Shown here in pieces: positions 1 to 10,826 of a stretch of 64,000 nt of DNA (the first letter of the stretch is position 1; each line of letters opens with the position of its first letter). A program made the position numbers and the translations under genes. The stretch is from NCBI RefSeq assembly GCF_900099785.1, contig NZ_FNDS01000010.1:124001-188000 (forward strand). The letters run 5' to 3'. The notes beneath the pieces were generated by a model that worked only from the letters and a program-made list of their open reading frames with translations, was not told where the DNA came from and did no database searches. The stretch comes from Pseudomonas panipatensis. Lineage in GTDB: Bacteria > Pseudomonadota > Gammaproteobacteria > Pseudomonadales > Pseudomonadaceae.

Positions 1-1
1 C

Positions 2-985
2 GGCTTCCTCGAACAACTCGACGACCTGCGCCTGGCGGACGACGCGCGATTCGCCGTGCTCGGCTTTGGCGACCGCCGCTTCCCACGCTTCTGCCAGTAC
101 GCCAAGGACGTCGAGACGGCCCTGCTGGCGCACGGTCTCGCGCCGCTGATGGCGCGCCAGGACATAGACGCCGCCTCGGTCCCGAGCTTCCAGGCCTGGG
201 CCCAGGACCTCGGCGAACGGCTCGGCATCACCCTGAACCTGGTGCACAGCGCCGAGCCCATCGCCTGCAGCGACTACCAACTGATCGAACGCCGCCTGCA
301 CCAGGCCCCCGGCGACACCCCGCTGGTGGTGCTGCGCTTCGCGCCGCTCGGCCAGCCGGTCGAGTACCAGGCCGGCGACCTGCTGGCGATCCAGGCGCCC
401 GGCGCGCAAACGCCGCGCTACTACTCACTGGCCAGCGACAGCGACCACGGCGTCCTGGAAATCTGCGTGCGCCTGTGCGACGGCGGCCTCTGCTCGACCT
501 ACCTGCACGGCCTCGAAGCCGGCGCGCGGGTCAGCGGCTTCGTCCAGCCGCATCGCGAATTCCGCCCGGAGCCGGGCAGCGCACCGCTGATCCTGATCGG
601 CGCCGGCAGCGGCATCGGCCCGCTGGTCGGCTTCATCCGCCGCAACGCCCGCCAGCGCCGGCTCTACCTGTACTGGGGCGGCCGCGTGCCGGAAGCCGGC
701 GTGCCCTTCGATCGCGATCTCGACCAGGCACTCGCCGACGGCCGCCTCAGCGACCTGCGCACGGCCTTCTCCGCCGGCCCGCAGCGCGCCTATGTGCAGG
801 ACCGTCTCAGCCAGGACGCCCACGAACTGCGCCACCTGGTGGCGGCCGGCGCCCAGGTGCTGGTCTGCGGCGGGCGCAACATGGCCGACGGCGTGCGCCA
901 TGCCTTCGACGAGATGCTCGCGCCGCTGGCGCTGAGCGTGGACCACCTGCGCGCCGGGGGCCGCTACCGTGAAGACCTGTTCTGA
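2..985 (+). CDS. Flavodoxin/FNR-type oxidoreductase, C-terminal part (5' truncated by window edge)
   Basis: The reading frame is open from base 2, so this is the C-terminal part of a larger protein whose start lies outside the window. The first residues (VLGFGDRRFPRFCQYA) match the end of a flavodoxin-like FMN domain. A ferredoxin-NADP reductase module follows, with the FAD motif RYYSLAS near residue 139, the NAD(P)-binding motif GAGSGIGP near 200, and a terminal CGG-x-NMADGV segment. It would pass electrons from NADPH via FAD to FMN. Sulfite-reductase-like flavoproteins and PepSY-flavodoxin reductases (PiuB type in Pseudomonas) share this layout. The overlap with apbE favours the membrane PepSY type, but the part that would decide this is missing. 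Confidence 0.8.
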   Translation, partial: GFLEQLDDLRLADDARFAVLGFGDRRFPRFCQYAKDVETALLAHGLAPLMARQDIDAASVPSFQAWAQDLGERLGITLNLVHSAEPIACSDYQLIERRLHQAPGDTPLVVLRFAPLGQPVEYQAGDLLAIQAPGAQTPRYYSLASDSDHGVLEICVRLCDGGLCSTYLHGLEAGARVSGFVQPHREFRPEPGSAPLILIGAGSGIGPLVGFIRRNARQRRLYLYWGGRVPEAGVPFDRDLDQALADGRLSDLRTAFSAGPQRAYVQDRLSQDAHELRHLVAAGAQVLVCGGRNMADGVRHAFDEMLAPLALSVDHLRAGGRYREDLF

Positions 986-1934
986 GGCGCTGGCCTTGCA
1001 GCGCTACAGCCTCAACGGACCGACCATGGGCAGCCGCTACAGCGCGGTCTTCTATGCGCCGCCCGGCCTGGACCAGACGGCACTCGGCGAGGCCCTGTTC
1101 GAGGCCGTCGACCAGGTCGATCGGCAAATGTCCAACTGGCGCGCGGACTCGGCGCTGATGCGCTTCAACGCGCAACCGCTGGAGCGCTGGATGGACCTGC
1201 CGGAAAACCTCATCTGGGTCCTGCAGACCGCCGTGCAGGTCTGCGCCGAGTCCGGCGGCGCCTTCGACATCGGCGTTGGCGATGTCGTGCGTGCCTGGGG
1301 CTTCGGCCCCGCCGAGCAGGCCGTGGACGCCGAACAACGCGCCGCGCTGGCGGCGCAGCCGCGCAGCACGGCGAGCCGCGCCCTGGAGTTCGATTTCGCC
1401 GGCGGCCGCGTGCGCAAGCGCCACGCCGTGCACCTGGACCTCGCCGGCATCGCCAAGGGCTTCGGTGTCGACCAGCTGGCCCGCTGCCTGGACCAGCACA
1501 GCGTCGAGCACTACCTGGTGAGCATCGACGGCGAACTGCGCGCCCGTGGCCACAAGCCCGACGGGCAAGCCTGGACCATCGCCATCGAGAAGCCCCTGGC
1601 CGGCGTGCGCGATGCCCTCGGCGCACTGGAAATCGCCGATGCCGCCCTGGCCACTTCCGGCGACTACCGGCACTTCCGCGAACAGGACGGCCGCCGCTAC
1701 AGCCACACCATCGACCCGCGCCGCGCCGCGCCGCTGAGCGAAGGCCTGGCCTCGGTCTCGGTACTGGCGCCCAGTTGCATGCTCGCCGACGCCTGGGCCA
1801 CCGCGCTCATGGTGCTCGGCCCGGAACAGGGCCCGGCGCTGGCCTGCCAGCGCGGCATGGACGCGCTCTTCCTGCTGCGCGACGGCGAGCAGATCCGCCA
1901 GCTATGGATTCTCGACGGCCAGCCGCAGTCCTGA
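969..1934 (+). CDS. apbE: FAD:protein FMN transferase (ApbE family)
   Basis: ApbE enzymes use FAD to attach FMN covalently to a Thr/Ser of extracytoplasmic electron-transfer proteins. The 321-residue product shows the family blocks in order: PTMGSRY near the N-terminus, GVGDVVRAWGFGP, DLAGIAKGFGVDQLA, SIDGELRARG, then TSGDYRHFREQDGRRYSHTIDP and LADAWATALMVLG. The GTG start overlaps the reductase gene by 17 bp, implying translational coupling and suggesting that the reductase or its PepSY part is the flavinylation target. I see no signal peptide or lipobox, unlike many ApbE proteins. The 3' end overlaps the convergent LysR gene by 33 bp. Confidence 0.9.
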   Translation: MKTCSEALALQRYSLNGPTMGSRYSAVFYAPPGLDQTALGEALFEAVDQVDRQMSNWRADSALMRFNAQPLERWMDLPENLIWVLQTAVQVCAESGGAFDIGVGDVVRAWGFGPAEQAVDAEQRAALAAQPRSTASRALEFDFAGGRVRKRHAVHLDLAGIAKGFGVDQLARCLDQHSVEHYLVSIDGELRARGHKPDGQAWTIAIEKPLAGVRDALGALEIADAALATSGDYRHFREQDGRRYSHTIDPRRAAPLSEGLASVSVLAPSCMLADAWATALMVLGPEQGPALACQRGMDALFLLRDGEQIRQLWILDGQPQS

Positions 1935-2822
1935 CGCTCGGGCCGGCTGCTGCGCCTGGCCCACGGGCAACGGCTCCAACAGACCGATAAAGGCGCGCAG
2001 CGCCGGGGTATCGGTGCCGCGCCGCCAGAACAGCCAGGTGGTGGCATCGGCATGGGCCGGATCGAGGCGATGCACGCTGACGTTGCGGCCGCCGGCCAGG
2101 CTCTCGAACATCGCCCGCGGAATGATCGCCACACCGCCACCGGCAGCGATGCAGGCGAGCATGCCGTGGTAGGACTCCATCTCCATGATCTTCCCCGGTA
2201 CCACACGCTGCTCGGCGAACCAGTTCTCCAGGCGCTTGCGGTAGGAACAGGTGTCGCGGAAGGCGAACGCCGTCTCGCCGGCCACGTCGCGGGCGTCATG
2301 CACCGGCGGATGTCCCTGCGCGCTCATCAGCACCAGTTCCTCGCGGAACACCGGGCAGCCGTCCAGTTGCGGGTGGTTCGCCGGGCCGTCGGCGAAGGCG
2401 GCGATGAAGCGCCCGGAGAGCACGCCGTCAATCATGTCCCCCGAGGGGCCGGTGGACAGGTCCAGTTGCACCTTCGGGTAACGCTGGTGGTAGCGCGCCA
2501 GCAGGTCGGGGATGCGCACCGCCGCGGTGCTTTCCATGGAGCCGAGGGAGAAGCTGCCGTGGGGCTCGACGCCACTGGCGACCTGCCGCGCCTCCTCCAC
2601 CAGATCGAGGATGCGCTCGGCGTAGTCGAGAAAGCTGCGCCCGGTGGGCGACAGGCGCAAACGTGACTTCTCGCGGATGAACAACTCGGCGCCCAACTCG
2701 CTCTCCAACTGCTTGATGCGCGTGGTCAGGTTCGACGGCACCCGGTGCAGACGCCCGGCGGCGGCGGTGATGCTGCCGTCCTGGGCGACGGCGCGGAAGA
2801 ACTCCAGTTGGGTCAGGTCCAC
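1902..2822 (-). CDS. ptrR: LysR-family regulator, PtrR-like, divergent from sad
   Basis: A 306-residue LysR regulator. The N-terminal winged HTH (LTQLEFFRAVAQDGSITAAA) is followed by a LysR substrate domain with IPDLLARYHQRYPKVQLDL. I chose the GTG at 2822 because GGAGAG precedes it at good spacing. The upstream in-frame ATG at 2861 has no ribosome site and lies within the inverted repeat at 2855-2873. The divergent partner is a Sad/YneI-type succinate-semialdehyde dehydrogenase, the same arrangement as ptrR (yneJ)/sad (yneI) in E. coli, where PtrR controls the putrescine/GABA catabolic dehydrogenase. The function comes from that synteny; the inducer is inferred. Confidence 0.75.
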   Translation of the reverse strand: MDLTQLEFFRAVAQDGSITAAAGRLHRVPSNLTTRIKQLESELGAELFIREKSRLRLSPTGRSFLDYAERILDLVEEARQVASGVEPHGSFSLGSMESTAAVRIPDLLARYHQRYPKVQLDLSTGPSGDMIDGVLSGRFIAAFADGPANHPQLDGCPVFREELVLMSAQGHPPVHDARDVAGETAFAFRDTCSYRKRLENWFAEQRVVPGKIMEMESYHGMLACIAAGGGVAIIPRAMFESLAGGRNVSVHRLDPAHADATTWLFWRRGTDTPALRAFIGLLEPLPVGQAQQPARASGLRLAVENP

Positions 2823-2854
2823 TTTTCTCTCCGGGAGAATGATTCTTTCAGAAT

Positions 2855-2873
2855 TATTCATTTGCCATGAATA
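2855..2873. promoter_or_regulatory. Candidate LysR box between ptrR and sad
   Basis: Perfect inverted repeat TATTCAT-TTGCC-ATGAATA, containing a T-N11-A core (TCAT-N5-ATGA). It lies between the divergent LysR and dehydrogenase genes, 33 bp upstream of the chosen GTG start, and is the likely PtrR operator. Confidence 0.6.
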
Positions 2874-2982
2874 GGCACCCACCTTAATTTCTTCCCCATG
2901 CCGGCGCCAGTGCCGCCGGCCGGAACAGCCAACGCCGCCGACACACGGCGGCGCACCTCACCTGCCCGTGCAAGGACTTCCC

Positions 2983-4368
2983 ATGAACCAGATCGCTGCT
3001 ATTTCCGCTGCCATCTCGCGCAGCCCCGCCACCGGCCAGGAGCTGGCCCGCTACCCGTTCCAGGACGCCGAGCAGTTGGAAGCCGTGCTGGCCTCCGCCG
3101 ATCGCGGCTTCCGCCAGTGGCGTGACACCCCGCTGAGCGAGCGCGTCGCCGTGCTGCGCAAGATGGCCGAGGTGCTGCGCGCCAGGGTCGAGCCGATGGC
3201 ACGCATGGAAGCCGAGGAAATGGGCATGCCGGTAAGCCAGGCACGCGGTGAAATCAACAAGTGCGCCAACCTCTGCGAGTGGTACGCCGAACACGGCCCG
3301 GCCATGCTCGACGACGAGCCGACCAGCGTCGAAGGCGCCTACATCGCCTACCTGCCGCTCGGCCCGGTGCTGGCGGTGATGCCGTGGAACTTCCCGACCT
3401 GGCAGGTGATGCGCGGGGCGGTGAGCATCATCCTCGGCGGCAACACCTATGTGCTCAAGCACGCGCCGAACGTCATGGGCTGCGCCTACCAACTGCAACA
3501 GGCCTGGCGTGACGCCGGGCTGCCGGAAGGCGTGTTCGAAGTGCTCAACGTCGAGCCGCCGCTGGTGTCCAAGGCCATCGCCGATGAGCGCATCGCCTCC
3601 ATCGCCGTGACCGGCAGCGTCGGCGCCGGTGCCGCCATCGCCTCCCAGGCCGGCGCGGCGCTGAAGAAGTGCGTACTGGAGCTGGGCGGTTCCGACCCGT
3701 TCATCGTGCTCGCCGACGCCGACCTCGACGCCGCGGTGAAAGCCGCCGTCGCCAGCCGCTTCAGCAACTGCGGCCAGGTCTGCATCGCCGCCAAGCGGAT
3801 GATCCTCGAAGCGCCGATCGCCGAGGCCTTCACCGAGAAACTGCTGGCCGCGGTCAAGGCGCTGAAGATCGGCGACCCGCTGGCCGACGACACCTTCGTC
3901 GGCCCGATGGCCCGCGCCGACCTGCGCGAAGAGCTGCACCAGCAGGTGCAGAAGACCATCGCCGAAGGCGCCACCCTGCTGCTCGGCGGCCACATGCTGG
4001 AGGGCGCGGGCAACTACTACGCGCCGACCGTGCTGGGCAACGTGCAGCCGGGGATGACCAGCTACCGCCAGGAAATCTTCGGCCCGGTGGCCTCGCTGAT
4101 CGTCGCCCGCGACGCCGAGCACGCCATCGAGATCGCCAACGACAGCGAATTCGGCCTGGCCGGCGCGCTGTGGAGCGCGGACCGGGAGAAGGCCAAGCAA
4201 CTGGCCCGCCGCATCGTCAGCGGTGGCGTGTTCATCAACGGCTTCAGCGCCTCCGACCCGCGCGTCCCCATCGGTGGCGTGAAGAAGAGCGGTTTCGGCC
4301 GCGAGCTGTCGCACTTCGGCGTGCGCGAGTTCCTCAACGCGCAGACCGTGTGGATCGACCGCCGCTGA
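2983..4368 (+). CDS. sad: NAD(P)-dependent succinate-semialdehyde dehydrogenase (Sad/YneI type)
   Basis: An aldehyde dehydrogenase of 461 residues, the length of the short Sad/YneI subfamily rather than GabD (about 480). It oxidises succinate semialdehyde to succinate at the end of putrescine/GABA degradation. Visible motifs are MPWNFPTWQVMRG (cofactor binding), ELGGSDPF with the general base Glu233, and NCGQVCIAA with the catalytic Cys267. The ATG at 2983 is preceded by AAGGA at about 7 nt; an in-frame start 15 bp upstream has no such site. The gene is divergent from the PtrR-like regulator and ends at a strong hairpin terminator. Confidence 0.88.
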   Translation: MNQIAAISAAISRSPATGQELARYPFQDAEQLEAVLASADRGFRQWRDTPLSERVAVLRKMAEVLRARVEPMARMEAEEMGMPVSQARGEINKCANLCEWYAEHGPAMLDDEPTSVEGAYIAYLPLGPVLAVMPWNFPTWQVMRGAVSIILGGNTYVLKHAPNVMGCAYQLQQAWRDAGLPEGVFEVLNVEPPLVSKAIADERIASIAVTGSVGAGAAIASQAGAALKKCVLELGGSDPFIVLADADLDAAVKAAVASRFSNCGQVCIAAKRMILEAPIAEAFTEKLLAAVKALKIGDPLADDTFVGPMARADLREELHQQVQKTIAEGATLLLGGHMLEGAGNYYAPTVLGNVQPGMTSYRQEIFGPVASLIVARDAEHAIEIANDSEFGLAGALWSADREKAKQLARRIVSGGVFINGFSASDPRVPIGGVKKSGFGRELSHFGVREFLNAQTVWIDRR

Positions 4369-4396
4369 GCCACGGCGCCCGCCTGAACCGCAGCCA

Positions 4397-4423
4397 CCCC
4401 CGTCCGCGTCACGCGGGCGGGGG
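4397..4423 (+). terminator. Rho-independent terminator after sad
   Basis: A 12-bp stem, CCCCCGTCCGCG / CGCGGGCGGGGG (one G-T wobble), with a TCA loop, followed by TTTCGTCTGTTT. It lies between the convergent sad and qhpG-like genes and could work in both directions. Confidence 0.85.
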
Positions 4424-4465
4424 TTTCGTCTGTTTCGTCCGGCGCCTTTTCCTGCGCGCGGGCGC

Positions 4466-5797
4466 TCAGTCCTGCGCCGCCTGCCCCTGCGGTCGGTAGC
4501 CCTGCGCCAGCAGCCAGCCCTGGAACACGCGGCGCTGCGCGGCCGGCAGATCGGCCAGCACCTGCCGTTCCGGCTCGCTGCGCAGGCGCCGCAGCCAGGG
4601 CGCCAGCTCCAGGCCCTGCAAGTGCCAGATACCCAGCGGCTGGTCCGCGCTGATCACCACCTCGGCCTCGTCCACCAGGCCGTCACGCAATACCGGCGCG
4701 CGCTCGATGCGCAGCGCGGCGAAGTCCGCTGCGGCGTGGCTCGGCTCGGCATCCGGCCAGGCGCGCCGCGCCTGCCAGAACGGCCGCTGCGGCCATTGCC
4801 GTTCCTCGCCATAGAAGTCGCGGCCGACACGGGCGAAACGCAGGAACAGTTGCTCCACCCGGCGCTGGTGGAAGCGCTTGGCCAGTTCGGCGCGCTGCGG
4901 CGCGCGCAGCAGGGTGTTGATCACCGCCGGCGCCTGCAGGGCCGAGGACAGCGACTGGAAGATGCCATTGCCGGAGAGCGGATCGACCGCCATGGCCGCA
5001 TCGCCGACGCGAATCCAATTGTCGCCACAGGCCTCCAGGCTGAGGATCGCCGTGCTGCTGCGCGCATGCAGCGCCAGCTCGGTTTCGCCCTGCGCGCCGA
5101 AGAACGCGCCGGCCAGCGCCGATTGTCCGCGCCGCTGGCGGCAGTAATCGAGCAAGCGCTCCTTGGCCGGCAGGTCGCTGCTGGCGACGTCCAGAGTCAG
5201 TTGCCAGTAGCAGCGGCCATCGGCCAGCCGGGCCATCCAGGCCCAACCGTCGGGGAGGCTTTCCACCGCGCTGGCCAGCACCCCCGGGGCGCCTTGCCAG
5301 CGGTTCAGCAGGCTGAGGGTTTCCGGGCCACGGCGGGCCTTGCCGGCGTGCCCCTTGAGATGCAGCGGCGCCTGGCGGCCACGGGCCTCCACGAGGAACG
5401 CGGCGGACAACGAGCGGCCGCTTTCAAGGCGCACGCGGTGGCCCTGTTGGTTCGACGCCACGTCCAGCACGCGGTCTTCCAGGACCTCGACGCCGGCCCG
5501 GCGTAAATCCTCGCGCAGGCCCTGGTCGAACAGCGGCCGGTCGATGAGGAATTCGACGTTCTGCGCGGTGCGCGCGCCGTTCCAGTCCACCTGGCGCTGC
5601 GAGGGCGGCGCGGCGCACGCCAGGGCATGGCTCAACCCGGCATGGCGCAGGCCGTCGAGGACGCGCTGGGAAACGCCTTCCACCGCGGCGAAGCGGCGCC
5701 AGTCGCTGACCACGCTGACCGCATGACCGAGGTGGCGCAGGCCGAGGGCAACCGCCGCGCCGGCGGGGCCGGCGCCCAGGATGAGAACTTCGCTCAT
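4466..5797 (-). CDS. qhpG: FAD-dependent monooxygenase, QhpG-like (quinohemoprotein amine dehydrogenase maturation)
   Basis: A 443-residue flavoprotein with an N-terminal Rossmann motif (VLILGAGPAGAAVALGL) and the group-A hydroxylase/tryptophan-halogenase-like FAD motif IRVGDAAMAVDPLSGNGIFQ in the C-terminal half. In QHNDH biogenesis QhpG hydroxylates the tryptophan that becomes the cysteine tryptophylquinone cofactor of the small subunit. The QhpG call depends on context: its ATG overlaps the stop of a subtilisin-like protease gene (ATGA), which in turn overlaps an ABC half-transporter gene, the qhpEFG combination. On sequence alone it would only be an FAD-dependent oxidoreductase. It is the last gene of the minus-strand operon. 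Confidence 0.75.
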   Translation of the reverse strand: MSEVLILGAGPAGAAVALGLRHLGHAVSVVSDWRRFAAVEGVSQRVLDGLRHAGLSHALACAAPPSQRQVDWNGARTAQNVEFLIDRPLFDQGLREDLRRAGVEVLEDRVLDVASNQQGHRVRLESGRSLSAAFLVEARGRQAPLHLKGHAGKARRGPETLSLLNRWQGAPGVLASAVESLPDGWAWMARLADGRCYWQLTLDVASSDLPAKERLLDYCRQRRGQSALAGAFFGAQGETELALHARSSTAILSLEACGDNWIRVGDAAMAVDPLSGNGIFQSLSSALQAPAVINTLLRAPQRAELAKRFHQRRVEQLFLRFARVGRDFYGEERQWPQRPFWQARRAWPDAEPSHAAADFAALRIERAPVLRDGLVDEAEVVISADQPLGIWHLQGLELAPWLRRLRSEPERQVLADLPAAQRRVFQGWLLAQGYRPQGQAAQD

Positions 5798-6465
5798 GGC
5801 CCCACCTTGCGCTCGATGCCCCGATAGGCCGCGCGCGCACGCATGATGGCCAGCGCTTGCTCGTTCGACAGCTCCGGCCGCTCGATCAGCAAGGCCGCCA
5901 GATAGCCGCAGAAGGCCGCGCACCCCAGGCTGGCCCCCGCCCGCCCGGCGACCCGCAGCGGCGCGCCGAAATCCGCCTGCGCACTGTCCAGCCAGGACCA
6001 TTGGCCCTCGGCGCAGCGCGCATCGCCGGTGACCCGCAGCACGCCCGGATAGGCCGCCGGGAACACCGCCTCGCCGCGCGCCGGGCTGGAGGCGCAGACC
6101 AGCGCGCCGTCGGCGACCAGCGCGGCCACCGCCTCGCGCAGGATCGGCCGATCCTGGCGCACGCCCAGGCTGAGGTTGACCAGGCGCACGCCGCGTTCGC
6201 GCAGCCAGTGCAGCGCCGCGGCGATCTGCAAGGGGCTGGTGACGCCGCGCGCGTCGAACACCTGAGCGACACTGAAACGCGCCGCCGAGGCGCGCGTGGC
6301 AATGGCGTGCAGCACCGCCGAACCATGGCCGAGGGCGTCAGCCAGCAACGGCCCCTCGCCGAGGCCGGCATCGGTCAGGAAAAAGCGCCGCCCGGCCAGG
6401 AGCAAGCTGGCCTGTTCCGCTGCGTGGCCGCTATCGACCACGCCAACCTGCAGCTCAACCGGCAT
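5794..6465 (-). CDS. qhpE: S8 subtilisin-like serine protease, QhpE-like
   Basis: A compact 223-residue S8 protease. The triad is visible as Asp11 (GVVDSGH), His47 (LGHGSAV) and Ser179 (AGASLGCAAF), with the oxyanion-region strand RLVNLSLGV between. There is no signal peptide or propeptide, so it should act in the cytoplasm. This fits QhpE, which removes the leader peptide of the QHNDH gamma subunit after crosslink formation. The start overlaps the ABC transporter gene by 11 bp and the stop overlaps the monooxygenase start by 4 bp, indicating tight coupling. It is much shorter than secreted subtilisins. Confidence 0.75.
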   Translation of the reverse strand: MPVELQVGVVDSGHAAEQASLLLAGRRFFLTDAGLGEGPLLADALGHGSAVLHAIATRASAARFSVAQVFDARGVTSPLQIAAALHWLRERGVRLVNLSLGVRQDRPILREAVAALVADGALVCASSPARGEAVFPAAYPGVLRVTGDARCAEGQWSWLDSAQADFGAPLRVAGRAGASLGCAAFCGYLAALLIERPELSNEQALAIMRARAAYRGIERKVGP

Positions 6466-8190
6466 GGCCGCCCACCACCTGTGCGGCCTGCGCCACGCCG
6501 ACGGTCAGGCGGCCGTCGAGCAATTCCAGGCGCAGATCGGCCTCGGCCAGGGTCGAGGGCCGGTGGCTGATGAGAATGCGCGTGCGCCCGGCGAAAAGCC
6601 GGTCGATGGCGGCGATCACCTCGCGTTCGGTGCTTTCGTCGACCTGCGAGGTGGCCTCGTCGAGCACCAGGATCAGCGGGTCTTGCAACAGCGCGCGGGC
6701 GATAGCGATGCGCTGTTTCTGCCCGCCGGAAAGCTGCTGGCCGCGCTCGCCAAGCGGGCTATCGAGGCCTTCCGGCAGGCTGGCGATCAGGCTGTCGAGC
6801 TGGGCCAGCGCAGCGACCCGTTCGATCTCCGCGCGGCTGGCCTCGGGCGCGCTGTAGGCCAGGTTGTCGGCCAGGCTGCCACGGAACAGCACCAGCTCCT
6901 GGCTGACCACGGCGATGCGCCGGCGCAGGGCGAACAGGTCGAGGTCGCGCAGGTCCACGCCATCGAGCAGGATGCGCCCCTGGTGCGGATCGTAGAAACG
7001 CTGCAAGAGGTCGATCAGGGTCGATTTGCCGGCCCCGGACGGCCCGTTCAGGGCCACCTTGAGGCCGGCGGGAATGCAGGCGTCCAGTTCGCACAGCAGC
7101 GGCTGGTTGCGCCCGGCGTGGCGGAAGGAAAGCCGCTCCAGGCGCAGTTCGCCGGTGGTCGGCATCGGCCGCGGCACGGCCGGCGATTGCACCTCGGCAC
7201 GCTCGCCGCGCAGCTCCATGACCCGCCCCAGGCTGACGGTCATGCGTTGCAGCGCCACATAGAGGCCGAGCAGGCTCTGCACCGGACCGATGGCCATGCC
7301 CAGGTAGGTGGAAAAGGCGATCAGCGAACCGAGCTGCCAACTGCCCTGCACCACCCAGTAGCCGCCGACCAGGAAGGCACAGGCGCGCGACAGCGACATC
7401 AGCGTGCCCGGTACCGCCTGGGTGAAGAACTCGGTGAGCTGCAAGCGCAGCAACTGGCCCATGTAGCCCTGCCCCAGGCCCTCCAGGCGCCGCGCCTCGC
7501 AGGCCTGCTGGCCGGCGGACTGGATGAACTTCATGGCCGGCAAGGTCTCGACGAAGAACGACGACATGTCCGCCGAGCGCTCCCGCAGGCTGCGCGCCTC
7601 ACGCTCGACCTTGCGGCGCATCCAGCGCAGCCAGAGCACGTCCAGCGGGATGAGCACGGCGACCAGCAGCGACAGTTGCCAGGACAGCGCCAGCAGCAGC
7701 GCCAGCGCGCCGACCAGGCCGATCACGCTGGACACCGCGGAGAACAGCGAATCCACGGCGAAGCGCTGGATCTCCGCGACATCGCCGTCCAGGCGCGACA
7801 TCAGGTCACCGATGCGGCGGCGGCCGAAGAAGCTCGGCGAGAGCGTCTGCAGGTGGCGGTACAGGGCATCGCGCAGGGCGAACAGGATGCGCCCGGAAAG
7901 GCGCGTGTGCAGGTAGCGGTTGAGCCCGGACAGCGCCGTACCGAGCAGCCCGGCGAGGATCATCGCCCCAGCCAGCAGGAGCAGCATGGGGAAGTCCCTG
8001 GCGAGCAGCCCGTCGTCGATCAGCAGCTTGGTCAGCCAGGGCTGCGCCAACACCAGCAACGAGGCGAGGAAGGACAGCCCGAGCAGGCCGAGGATGGCCA
8101 TGCGCTGCGGGCGAATGAAGCCGTACAGCCAGTGCAGCGCGTCCTTCAGTGCCTTGGGGTCGTCACTGTCGATCAGGCGAGAGAAGAACA

Positions 8191-8191
<1 letters not shown>
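6455..8191 (-). CDS. qhpF: ABC transporter half-molecule (permease-ATPase fusion), QhpF-like
   Basis: A 578-residue exporter half-transporter: a six-helix transmembrane domain (about residues 30-310) followed by an ATPase domain with Walker A GPSGAGKST, signature LSGGQKQR, Walker B LILVLDEAT and switch His in ILISHRPST. It should act as a homodimer in the inner membrane. In the QHNDH system QhpF is proposed to export the crosslinked gamma subunit to the periplasm, and the protease and monooxygenase genes directly downstream support that role. Its ATG shares one base with the stop of the upstream activator gene (TGATG). Without the neighbours it would only be an MsbA-like exporter. Confidence 0.75.
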
Positions 8192-10095
<1,904 letters not shown>

Positions 10096-10302
10096 ACATC
10101 GCTCCGGTAGGTTCCGCGCCGCCATCGGGCGCCGAACTCGCAGGCTGGTCAGGGATGTCTACACCCGTGGCATCCGACAGTAAAGAGGATGGCTGAGCGG
10201 GTGAAACCGTGTATCCCCCTGTAAGGCAATTCTCGCGCCAGTCCTCCCCTCGCGGCAGCGCTCCGGCGTGTCACGGCTGTGTTGACAGTGACCCAAGGCA
10301 GG

Positions 10303-10318
10303 TTTACGTTAACGTAAA
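10303..10318. promoter_or_regulatory. LiuR operator in the liu promoter
   Basis: Perfect 16-bp palindrome TTTACGTTAACGTAAA, 22 bp before the liuR start. A consensus -35 TTGACA lies at 10282-10287, so the palindrome covers the spacer/-10 region as MerR-family operators do. LiuR is known to bind similar palindromes upstream of liu genes and to be relieved by pathway intermediates. Confidence 0.8.
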
Positions 10319-10339
10319 GGTAAACAAACGAGCAAGCCC

Positions 10340-10738
10340 ATGCCGACCACCTACAGCATTTCCGATCTGGCCCGCGAACTGGACGTCACCACCCGCGCCA
10401 TCCGCTTCTACGAAGAGCAAGGCATGCTCAGCCCGGAGCGCCGTGGCCAGGAGCGTATCTACAGTCCCAAGGACCTGGTGGCGCTGAAGCTGATCCTGCG
10501 CGGCAAGCGCATCGGCTTCTCGCTGGCCGAGTGCAAGGAACTGATCGACCTCTACGACCCCAGCAGCGGCAACCGCAAGCAGCTGCAAACCTTCATGGAC
10601 AAGATCGCCGCCCGCCGCGAGCAGCTGGAACAGCAACTGCTGGACATTGAGCAGATGAAACTGGAACTGGACACGGCCGAGGAACGCTGCCTGGCGGCCA
10701 TGGCCGAGACCGACAAGAAGCAACGCGCGACGAGCTGA
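10340..10738 (+). CDS. liuR: MerR-family regulator of leucine/isovalerate catabolism
   Basis: A 132-residue MerR regulator: winged HTH ([26 protein letters not shown]), then a long dimerisation coiled coil (about residues 75-118) and a short C-terminus without a large effector domain, as in LiuR. It sits directly upstream of liuA with its palindromic operator in front. It is therefore expected to autoregulate and to control the liuABCDE operon, the only regulator gene associated with it here. Confidence 0.92.
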   Translation: MPTTYSISDLARELDVTTRAIRFYEEQGMLSPERRGQERIYSPKDLVALKLILRGKRIGFSLAECKELIDLYDPSSGNRKQLQTFMDKIAARREQLEQQLLDIEQMKLELDTAEERCLAAMAETDKKQRATS

Positions 10739-10826
10739 AGCGCCAGCGACACCACGACCGGCCCCGGCGGCAGCCCGCCGCGGCCTACCCGGCCCTCACC
10801 ATTCAATGACAAGTACAGGTGACACC

